Below are positions 1-5,285 of a stretch of DNA of 10,466 nucleotides, piece after piece (position 1 is the stretch's first letter; each line of letters begins with the position of its first letter). Source of the stretch: UBA4729 sp038231175 (lineage in GTDB: Bacteria > Patescibacteriota > Saccharimonadia > Saccharimonadales > UBA4665); the NCBI GenBank assembly GCA_038231175.1, contig JBBRLU010000028.1, forward strand, positions 1 through 10,466, in the 5' to 3' direction. Below the pieces are notes generated by a model. The model made no database searches, had not been told where the DNA came from, and was given only the letters and a program-made list of their open reading frames with translations. The position numbers were made by a program, and so were the translations under genes.

Positions 1-1
1 A

Positions 2-373
2 TTCATAGATGGCAAGCTTAATGATAGCGATAAAGATTCGAAACTTCAGGAAGCAGATAACGCCTTGGCCATGATGACTCTACAGATGATGGACTCAGAT
101 AAAGACATCGTCGATAACGAACTAATAATTGACGGAGCACTATTGTTTATGTCAGACCCTACTATGTTCTGGAACCAAGGAGACGTCACCCTTAAGAAAA
201 AGATACAAGACTCAGTATTTCCTGAAGGTTTGACATATGACTTTGAGCAAGGTTTTGGAACCGCTAAAATAGCAAGTTCGTATCTGTTAATAAACAAAAA
301 GGCCGAATTATCGACCAAAAATCCTAATGTGGTAGCGACGAGTGGACTTGAACCACCGACCCCAGGCTTATGA
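2..373 (+). CDS. Large serine recombinase, C-terminal fragment (5' end outside window)
   Basis: The frame is open from the first bases of the window to a TGA at 371-373, giving 123 visible codons with no convincing internal start, so this is the tail of a longer gene. The segment with 'MFWNQGDVTLKKKIQDSVF' followed by 'PEGLTYD' matches the conserved end of large serine recombinases (resolvase/invertase family with a recombinase and zinc-ribbon region), which close with a 'W..GD...K..LQ..VFPEG..YD' block. These enzymes integrate or excise mobile DNA by serine-mediated double-strand exchange; the catalytic N-terminal domain is not in the window. The last 14 codons (from 329, ending 'GLEPPTPGL') are antisense to the T arm and anticodon arm of the tRNA-Met gene, so the stop codon comes from the tRNA sequence. 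The region is more AT-rich than the genes to the right, as expected for acquired DNA. Family assignment is from memory of the C-terminal pattern. Whether the enzyme is active cannot be judged. Confidence 0.72.
   Translation, partial: FIDGKLNDSDKDSKLQEADNALAMMTLQMMDSDKDIVDNELIIDGALLFMSDPTMFWNQGDVTLKKKIQDSVFPEGLTYDFEQGFGTAKIASSYLLINKKAELSTKNPNVVATSGLEPPTPGL
292..316 (-). terminator. Rho-independent terminator of tRNA-Met
   Basis: Read on the minus strand, GGTCGA (316-311), loop TAAT (310-307) and TCGGCC (306-301) form a 6-bp stem with one T.G wobble, followed directly by TTTTTGTTT (300-292). It lies 14 bases past the tRNA CCA end, in the correct orientation to stop leftward tRNA transcription. 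On the + strand it has no T tract and is part of the recombinase reading frame. Confidence 0.72.
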
Positions 374-406
374 GTCCTGTGCTCTAACCAGCTGAGCTAC
401 GTCGCC
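330..406 (-). tRNA. tRNA-Met (CAT), elongator type, CCA encoded
   Basis: A 77-nt cloverleaf reads on the minus strand: acceptor GGCGACG pairs with CGTCGCT (G1.U72 wobble); the D arm is GCTC...GAGC; the anticodon loop CTCATAA carries CAT at 372-370; the variable loop is GGGTC; the T arm GGTGG-TTCAAGT-CCACT is followed by discriminator A and an encoded CCA. The acceptor 'GGCGACGTA', 'GAGCACA' and 'GGGGTC' resemble elongator tRNA-Met more than the lysidine-modified tRNA-Ile2 or initiator tRNA; the 5' G.U pair is also known in Bacillus tRNA-Met. In the anticodon stem, position 31 (A, base 375) faces position 39 (G, base 367), a mismatch closing the loop. The gene has its own promoter and terminator and overlaps the end of the recombinase frame on the opposite strand. 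Confidence 0.93.
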
Positions 407-425
407 GCGCGTGAACGCAGGGCTT

Positions 426-454
426 AATATAGCATGTTTGGTATCTGTTGGCCA
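426..454 (-). promoter_or_regulatory. Probable sigma70-type promoter of tRNA-Met
   Basis: On the minus strand an extended -10 TGC-TATATT occupies 434-426 (TATATT at 431-426), with TGGCCA (454-449; 4 of 6 matches to TTGACA) 17 bases upstream as a possible -35. Transcription would begin near 419, giving a 5' leader of about a dozen bases before the mature tRNA end at 406. It lies between the transporter stop codon and the tRNA. Confidence 0.55.
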
Positions 455-466
455 GCATTGGGCAAG

Positions 467-1228
467 CTAATATTGCCGTAAAAACAAGTAGACGGCCGAT
501 ACCAGCCCGATGGCAATTACAATCACCCGAATGGTCTGTGATGGAATCCGCTGGGCTAATCGTGAGCCGAAGTAGCCGCCGATGGTGGTGCCGACAGCCA
601 TCACCAAGCCGTGGCGCCAGTCGATAAGGCGAGCGCTGAACAGGCAAAAAATAGACACCACGGCCATGGTGGAGGTAGCTAAATTTTTGAGGGCGTTCAT
701 CTTGTGGACATCGTGCAGATTGGAGAACCCGAGAAAGGCTAGCATCACGAAGCCAAAACCAGCGCCAAAGTAACCGCCGTAAATTGCCAACGGCAGCAGG
801 GCTAAACCGATGTAGAGCAACGGGCCGTTATCAACCTTTTTGGTCTTTAATTGTTTGTGGACATGGAAGTGTAGTAGCGGCTGGAAGGCGAATAGGACTA
901 CTGCAAACAGGATCAGGCCGGGCACTAATTGTTCGAAATTATTTGATGAGGTGTGGCGTAAGATAGAGGCGCCAATACCAGCCCCGACTGCGCATGGTGG
1001 CAGCAGCCATAAGTAGACCCGCGGCACCTTTTTTAAGTAGGACCGATAGCCATAGGCCGAGGCTAATTGGCCGGGCAAAATAATAATATTCGAGGTAGCG
1101 TTAGCCACAAGTGCCGGCAGGCCGACGGCTAGCAACACCGGAAACCCCAGCAGCATACCACCGCCGGCAATGGCGTTCATGACCCCGACGACAATGCCGG
1201 TTAATAACAATAAAATATCTGTAAGCAT
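467..1228 (-). CDS. TauE/SafE (TSUP) family membrane transporter
   Basis: The 253-residue protein is very hydrophobic, with about eight predicted membrane segments. It has the two-fold layout of the TauE/SafE (TSUP) family: a first half with 'AIAGGGMLLGFPVLL' (residues 19-33) and 'NATSN' (43-47), and a second half with 'YGGYFGAGFGFVMLAFLGF' around residues 150-170 followed by 'MNALKNL'. Family members move small organic or sulfur anions such as sulfite, sulfoacetate or taurine-derived compounds across the cytoplasmic membrane, usually coupled to protons. The substrate here cannot be told from sequence, and no sulfur-metabolism gene is nearby. Length is normal for the family. The ATG (1228-1226) starts just before the first membrane segment; upstream AAAAACAAAC contains no Shine-Dalgarno. 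It lies 65 bases downstream of the HD hydrolase in the same direction and may be the last gene of that transcript. Confidence 0.88.
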   Translation of the reverse strand: MLTDILLLLTGIVVGVMNAIAGGGMLLGFPVLLAVGLPALVANATSNIIILPGQLASAYGYRSYLKKVPRVYLWLLPPCAVGAGIGASILRHTSSNNFEQLVPGLILFAVVLFAFQPLLHFHVHKQLKTKKVDNGPLLYIGLALLPLAIYGGYFGAGFGFVMLAFLGFSNLHDVHKMNALKNLATSTMAVVSIFCLFSARLIDWRHGLVMAVGTTIGGYFGSRLAQRIPSQTIRVIVIAIGLVSAVYLFLRQY

Positions 1229-1293
1229 GTTTGTTTTTATTCGTACTATCTACAGCGTAGCACAGGCCCGATTGCCATGGCTAGTCGCTCTAA

Positions 1294-1896
1294 TTATTCG
1301 CCGGCAGGCTGATGGAAATAATTAGGATTTTCCAACCACTCGATCAATTTTTGATAGTAAGGCGCCACGATTGGTGACGTTAGAATTGTTTTCTTGTTGG
1401 CTACTTCCATCTCCAGTGTAATAGCATGTCGTTCCCAAAAAGCTGACTTTTCTCCAAGATTTACCATCAGTACGGGCAGCAGCTTATCGACGGCATAGAC
1501 AAACCTGGCCTCTTCGTCACGCTTCTCTTTGTAGCCGGCGGCGGCATCAGTTAGTTCTGGGAAGTCTGGCCAGTCGGCTCGCAGGCTAACAAGGGCGGCG
1601 TCTTCACGGTCGGATTTGGAGGCTAACTCGGCGGCAGGCGCAAAAATAAAAGTATCGCCAGCGTGAATTTCTACCGTATCGTGAGCCAGGGCATAACCAA
1701 AGATTTTCTCTAGATTAAGCTCAGAAGCAATCTTTGGTGCCAGAAACCAGCAGGTAAGGGCTAAGCCGTAACTGTGTTCGACATCGTTTTCGGGGCGGTC
1801 TATATCGGCTAATTGTGGCATACGCTCGACCCGGGCAAAATCAGCGATAAACTGCTGCAATTCTGCTAATCGGTCGATGCTTGGATATTTTTCCAT
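1294..1896 (-). CDS. HD-domain phosphohydrolase (YfbR/HDDC2-like)
   Basis: This 200-residue soluble protein has the HD-domain metal-binding set: His41 in 'NDVEHSYGLAL', His72-Asp73 in 'ALAHDTVEIHAGDT' and Asp137 in 'YAVDKLLP'. Spacing and length fit the YfbR/HDDC2 group, whose E. coli member removes the 5'-phosphate from deoxyribonucleoside monophosphates using a divalent metal. A nucleotidase role is therefore plausible, but the substrate is not proven by motifs. The ATG (1896-1894) overlaps the TAA of the upstream histidine phosphatase by one base (TAATG), a typical translational coupling arrangement, and no Shine-Dalgarno is seen. The two enzymes are thus made from one transcript and may act on related phosphorylated metabolites. 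No missing catalytic residue or frame disruption is visible. Confidence 0.85.
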   Translation of the reverse strand: MEKYPSIDRLAELQQFIADFARVERMPQLADIDRPENDVEHSYGLALTCWFLAPKIASELNLEKIFGYALAHDTVEIHAGDTFIFAPAAELASKSDREDAALVSLRADWPDFPELTDAAAGYKEKRDEEARFVYAVDKLLPVLMVNLGEKSAFWERHAITLEMEVANKKTILTSPIVAPYYQKLIEWLENPNYFHQPAGE

Positions 1897-2402
1897 TACA
1901 GCAACTGTACTACTTCGGCGTTGCCAAAACCAGGCGACGGTTTGAAGGGGATATTCGGGTCGGCGCAGTGGCGTAGGGCGCGGCCGATGGCGCCGTGGCT
2001 GACGACTAAAATATTGTCGTACGGCAATTGCTGTAAAAATTCGTAGCCCTGCTGGGCACGAGCTAGCAAATCTTCAATTGACTCGACGCCGTCTTCGTCA
2101 CCGAGGTCCGGCTGATACTGGGTGCCTTCCAACGGGCCAAAGTCACGCTCGGTCAGTAAACTTGTCGTGATCAGTTTATGCTTGGAATAGCCGATCTGGT
2201 CGGCGATAATTTCGGCGGTTTGGACGGCTCGTTGCATCGGCGACACCACGATACATTCGATTTTAACGTCTTGTAACGCCTGGCCGGCGGCTACGGCCTG
2301 TTCCCGGCCTTCGTGGTGCAGGGGAGTCTCGGTGCGCCCGGAAAAGATGCCTTTTTTGTTCATGACACTTAAGCCATGGCGGACGAAATAGAGATGCTTC
2401 AT
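1896..2402 (-). CDS. Histidine phosphatase superfamily protein (phosphoglycerate-mutase-like)
   Basis: The 168-residue protein has the complete active-site set of the histidine phosphatase superfamily: 'VRHG' with Arg8-His9-Gly10 (His9 the phospho-acceptor), Arg58 in 'SPMQRAVQTAEII', the acid Glu85 in 'TERDFGPLEG', and His136 in 'VVSHGAIGRAL'. The short length without extra loops fits the phosphatase branch (GpmB/CobC-like) rather than a classical cofactor-dependent glycolytic mutase of about 230-250 residues, so phosphatase activity on a small phospho-compound is the better guess. The substrate is unknown. It is the first gene of a leftward transcript; its ATG lies 6 bases after a TATACT element, so the mRNA is probably leaderless. 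Its stop overlaps the start of the HD phosphohydrolase. It diverges from tilS across only 23 bases. Confidence 0.88.
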   Translation of the reverse strand: MKHLYFVRHGLSVMNKKGIFSGRTETPLHHEGREQAVAAGQALQDVKIECIVVSPMQRAVQTAEIIADQIGYSKHKLITTSLLTERDFGPLEGTQYQPDLGDEDGVESIEDLLARAQQGYEFLQQLPYDNILVVSHGAIGRALRHCADPNIPFKPSPGFGNAEVVQLL

Positions 2403-2425
2403 ATAATCAGTATACTATCTAGATT
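2402..2425. promoter_or_regulatory. Shared divergent promoter of the histidine phosphatase gene and tilS
   Basis: The 23-bp gap contains the perfect palindrome AGTATACT (2409-2416), which presents a TATACT -10 hexamer on both strands: + strand 2411-2416, 9 bases before the tilS ATG, and minus strand 2414-2409, 6 bases before the phosphatase ATG. Both transcripts would begin at or within a few bases of the start codon. A further TATAAT at 2402-2407 (+) is an alternative for tilS that would give a leader of about 12 bases without a Shine-Dalgarno. The -35 regions of each promoter would fall inside the opposite gene. Confidence 0.55.
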
Positions 2426-3313
2426 ATGCAGGTCGAGTTAAAACCGGGAAAATACGTCGTGGCCATTAGTGGTGGCGTTGATTCAGTTGTGCTGCTAGAC
2501 GCGCTGCGGCAGCTTCCGAGGGTGTTGCTAGTGGTGGCCCATGTCGACCACGGTATGCGTCCAGACTCGACGCAGGATCAGGTGCTGGTTGCGGAATCAG
2601 CTGCTAGTTATAATTTGCCGTTTTATGGCACGGCTTTGGCACTTGGCCCTGACGCCAGTGAGGCTAGCGCTCGACAGGCTCGCTATCAGTTTTTGGAAAA
2701 GCTGCGCCAAGAGCAGGGGGCGCTGGCGATCGTGACGGCCCACCATCAGGACGATGCCGTTGAAACGGCAATCATAAACCTGGCCCGCGGCACCGGTCGG
2801 CGGGGTTTGACGGCTTTGGCCGACGGGCCTACGTTACGACGGCCACTACTGAACGTGACCAAGGCCGAGATTTTGGCGTATGCTGGCCGGCACAACCTCC
2901 GCTGGCGCGAAGATAGTACCAATAGCGACGAGCGCTACCTGCGTAATCATATCCGTCATCAGGTATTGCCACGATTTAGTGCTGCCGATCAGCAACAATT
3001 TGTCGGCTACATCACACAGTTACGCCAGATTAATCATGAACTCGACCAAGCTCTTACGGAGGCAGTGGAGCGGCTGGCCGACGGTCTGGAAATCGATCGG
3101 TCGGCATTGCAAGCCTTGCCACCAAGCGTCACCAAGGAGTTACTAACGGCTTGGTGGCGGCTTAACGGCTTCCATAATTATGAAACCAAGACTATTATCC
3201 GCGCCTACCAGGCACTTCGTCGTGGCCAAAGCGGCACGATCGTACCTCTCAAAAAGCCCTATTTTATGATTGTCGGCCGGGCTGAACTGGCACTCCATAT
3301 GACTGAGCGCTAG
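2426..3313 (+). CDS. tilS: tRNA(Ile)-lysidine synthase TilS
   Basis: TilS ligates lysine to C34 of the CAU-anticodon tRNA-Ile2 using ATP, switching it from methionine to isoleucine identity so that AUA is read correctly; it is cytoplasmic and normally essential. The 295-residue protein has the PP-loop ATP site 'SGGVDS' (residues 15-20), 'HVDHGMR' (39-45), 'HHQDDAVET' (106-114), 'RGTGRRGL' (121-128), 'RPLL' (139-142) and the family signature 'EDSTNSDERYLRNHIR' (162-177). A short C-terminal extension follows, making it one of the compact TilS forms (compare about 430 residues in E. coli). The ATG at 2426 is chosen because it lies a few residues before the PP-loop and just after the -10 element. 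No Shine-Dalgarno is present. The CAT tRNA at 330-406 looks like tRNA-Met, so it is probably not the substrate. Confidence 0.95.
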   Translation: MQVELKPGKYVVAISGGVDSVVLLDALRQLPRVLLVVAHVDHGMRPDSTQDQVLVAESAASYNLPFYGTALALGPDASEASARQARYQFLEKLRQEQGALAIVTAHHQDDAVETAIINLARGTGRRGLTALADGPTLRRPLLNVTKAEILAYAGRHNLRWREDSTNSDERYLRNHIRHQVLPRFSAADQQQFVGYITQLRQINHELDQALTEAVERLADGLEIDRSALQALPPSVTKELLTAWWRLNGFHNYETKTIIRAYQALRRGQSGTIVPLKKPYFMIVGRAELALHMTER

Positions 3314-3329
3314 CCAAATCCAAAAACGG

Positions 3330-3347
3330 GCGTTATAATAGGACCCT
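3330..3347 (+). promoter_or_regulatory. ftsH promoter, probably leaderless
   Basis: A perfect TATAAT (3334-3339) lies 8 bases before the ftsH ATG, so a start 6-8 bases past the hexamer falls at or next to the start codon. The surrounding 13 bases GCGTTATAATAGG (3330-3342) recur exactly at radC. No good -35 box (3311-3316 reads TAGCCA) and no Shine-Dalgarno are present. Confidence 0.65.
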
Positions 3348-5225
3348 ATGGACAAGAAACCATTCAAGGGAAACCACAGCAACCGTAAGGGAGCAGCACC
3401 AAATCGCAAGGGCATGAAGAACGCCGGCTTTATCGCGATCATTATTCTGTTCGGCTTAATTGCCCTGGCAGCCACAAATCAACCGAGTAATCTTAAGACC
3501 ATCGACGTCAGCACTGCCGTCCAACAAGCCAATAACGGCGACTACGAGAAGATCGCCGTCAAAGGCAATGAGCTCGATATTACTAAGAACGGCGACTCGC
3601 GCGCCACATTACGTTCATATCTAGAACCGAACGCTACTCTTAAAGATCAAGGTTTTAACGCTAACAAATTTAAATTAGCGGCCGCCCCGGTGTCACAAGG
3701 CGGCTCACCGTGGCTTAACCTCGCCAGCTCGATCTTGCCGGTCGTCTTCGTCGCCGGTCTGCTCTTTTTTATCTTACGGAACGCCCAAGGCCAAGGCAAC
3801 CAGGCCATGAGCTTCGGCAAGAGCAAGGCCCGCCTGTACGGCAACGAAAAAGATAAGGCTACCTTTAAAGACGTTGCCGGTTCCGACGAAGCCAAGCAGG
3901 ACTTGGAAGAAGTCGTCGAATTCCTTAAGTTTCCTAAGAAGTTCGCCGCCATGGGGGCGCGAATTCCGAAAGGCGTGTTGTTAGTCGGACCTCCCGGCAC
4001 CGGTAAGACGATGCTCGCCCGGGCCGTCGCCGGCGAAGCCAACGTCCCGTTCTTTAGTATCTCCGGTTCCGAGTTCGTCGAAATGTTCGTCGGTGTCGGC
4101 GCCTCGCGGGTCCGTGATCTGTTTGCCAAAGCCAAGAAAAACGCACCATGTATTATCTTCGTCGACGAAATCGACGCCGTCGGCCGCAAGCGCGGCAGCG
4201 GTATGGGCGGTGGTCACGACGAGCGCGAACAGACCCTTAACCAGATCCTGGTCGAGATGGACGGCTTTGAACAAGGCCAGAACGTCATCGTCTTAGCCGC
4301 CACCAACCGGGCCGACGTTCTCGACGCCGCGCTGTTGCGCCCCGGCCGCTTTGACCGTCGTGTCAATATCGGCTTGCCGGATCGTAAGGACCGCGAAGCC
4401 ATTCTGAACGTCCACTTCGTCAAGAAGCCCTTAGCTAAGAACGTCGATATCGACGCCTTGGCTGGAAAAGCCGCCGGCTCGTCCGGTGCCGATCTGGCCA
4501 ACATCGCCAACGAGTCGGCCATCATCGCCGCCCGCAACGCCCACACCGAGATTACCCAGCACGACGTCACCGAAGCCTTTGAGCGCGTCGCTATCGGCCC
4601 CGAGCGCAAGAGCAAGGTCATGACCGAAGCCGACAAGATGACGACAGCCTACCACGAAGCCGGTCATGCCATCGTCGGCCACGTACTGCCCGACAGTGAC
4701 CCGGTTCACAAGGTTACGATTATTCCCCGTGGAGGTACCGGTGGCGTAACCTGGTTCATCCCACCCGAGGACCGGATGTACGTTTCACTAGTCCAGTTCA
4801 AGGATATGCTAGCCCGTGGTATGGGCGGCCGGATCGCCGAAGAAATCACGCTTGGCGTCGACAAGATCACCACCGGCGCCGGCAACGACTTACAGAAATC
4901 GGCCGAGATCGCCCGCGATATGGTCGTCAGCCAGGGTATGGGCAAGAACCTCCGTGATCAGGTCTTCCACTCCGACGAGGGTATGATGATGGACCGCATG
5001 ATGCACGAACGCGAGTACTCCGAAGACACCGCCAAGCTGATTGATCAGGAAGTCAAATCATTGCTAACCGAAGCCGCAGACCGCGCCCGGGTCGTTATCA
5101 AAGCCAATATGGTCCAACTCGAAGCCCTTAAGAACCGGCTCTTAGAAAAAGAGACTGTCGATGCCGAAGAAGTAGCGGAAATCTTGGCCAGTACCAAAAT
5201 GCCATCTGCGGCAGCGCTTTACTAA
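3348..5225 (+). CDS. ftsH: ATP-dependent zinc metalloprotease FtsH
   Basis: FtsH is a membrane-anchored hexameric AAA+ protease that unfolds and degrades misassembled membrane proteins and short-lived cytoplasmic regulators. The 625-residue protein (E. coli 644) has a very basic N-terminal tail (residues 2-23, rich in Lys, Arg and Asn), a membrane segment at about 27-42, an extracytoplasmic domain, a second membrane segment at about 127-145, then the AAA module: Walker A 'GPPGTGKT' (214-221), Walker B with Asp273-Glu274, pore loop 'SEFVEMFVGVGASRVR', and arginine fingers Arg331/Arg334 in 'LRPGRFDRR'. The M41 protease has zinc ligands His436 and His440 in 'HEAGH' and the third ligand Asp514 in 'GAGNDLQ'. 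All catalytic residues are present. The C-terminus ends in a coiled-coil-like stretch without the long acidic tail of some homologues. The strong GCC/GTC/ATC codon preference suggests high expression. It has its own promoter immediately before the ATG. Confidence 0.97.
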   Translation: MDKKPFKGNHSNRKGAAPNRKGMKNAGFIAIIILFGLIALAATNQPSNLKTIDVSTAVQQANNGDYEKIAVKGNELDITKNGDSRATLRSYLEPNATLKDQGFNANKFKLAAAPVSQGGSPWLNLASSILPVVFVAGLLFFILRNAQGQGNQAMSFGKSKARLYGNEKDKATFKDVAGSDEAKQDLEEVVEFLKFPKKFAAMGARIPKGVLLVGPPGTGKTMLARAVAGEANVPFFSISGSEFVEMFVGVGASRVRDLFAKAKKNAPCIIFVDEIDAVGRKRGSGMGGGHDEREQTLNQILVEMDGFEQGQNVIVLAATNRADVLDAALLRPGRFDRRVNIGLPDRKDREAILNVHFVKKPLAKNVDIDALAGKAAGSSGADLANIANESAIIAARNAHTEITQHDVTEAFERVAIGPERKSKVMTEADKMTTAYHEAGHAIVGHVLPDSDPVHKVTIIPRGGTGGVTWFIPPEDRMYVSLVQFKDMLARGMGGRIAEEITLGVDKITTGAGNDLQKSAEIARDMVVSQGMGKNLRDQVFHSDEGMMMDRMMHEREYSEDTAKLIDQEVKSLLTEAADRARVVIKANMVQLEALKNRLLEKETVDAEEVAEILASTKMPSAAALY

Positions 5226-5255
5226 AACCAACTATTATCCGGTGGCCGGCTGCTC

Positions 5256-5285
5256 TATACTGGAGCAAGTAAATATGAAGGTAAC
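5256..5285 (+). promoter_or_regulatory. murJ promoter, leader and Shine-Dalgarno
   Basis: TATACT (5256-5261) predicts transcription from about 5268, leaving a leader of some 18 bases. AAGG (5278-5281) is a short Shine-Dalgarno 4 bases before the ATG at 5286, the only clear one in the window. The leader also contains ATG AAG GTA ACA TGA (5275-5289), whose stop overlaps the murJ ATG. No convincing -35 box is visible. Confidence 0.5.

Larger units (their letters stand above)
1..373. mobile_element. Inferred end of an integrated element abutting tRNA-Met
   Basis: A serine recombinase gene running into the 3' half of a tRNA gene, with an abrupt rise in GC content to the right, suggests that an integrated element occupies the left side and that its attachment site lies within or next to the tRNA 3' end (about 330-373). 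The far end, the second attachment site and the rest of the cargo are outside the window, so element type and size are unknown. The boundary is inferred; no direct repeat can be seen here. Confidence 0.45.

Noticed and set aside
330..406. The CAT tRNA being tRNA-Ile2, the substrate of TilS encoded nearby
   Set aside because: Acceptor and variable-loop sequences fit elongator tRNA-Met better than tRNA-Ile2, and proximity to tilS is probably coincidence.
582..966. Short + strand open frames opposite the transporter gene
   Set aside because: They are shadows of the membrane protein gene with no start signals or recognisable content.
1229..1293. A separate promoter for the TauE/SafE gene in the 65-bp gap
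   Set aside because: Only poor -10-like matches such as TAGATA are present and no -35. Read-through from the phosphatase operon is as likely.
3647..4274. Long antisense open frames of 180 and 97 codons opposite ftsH
   Set aside because: They lie fully within ftsH on the other strand, have no promoter, no recognisable domain and biased composition. They arise from the GCC/GTC-rich codon use of ftsH.
5240..5250. CCGG-TGG-CCGG after ftsH as a terminator
   Set aside because: It has a 4-bp stem, a 3-base loop and no following T tract, so it is too weak to call.
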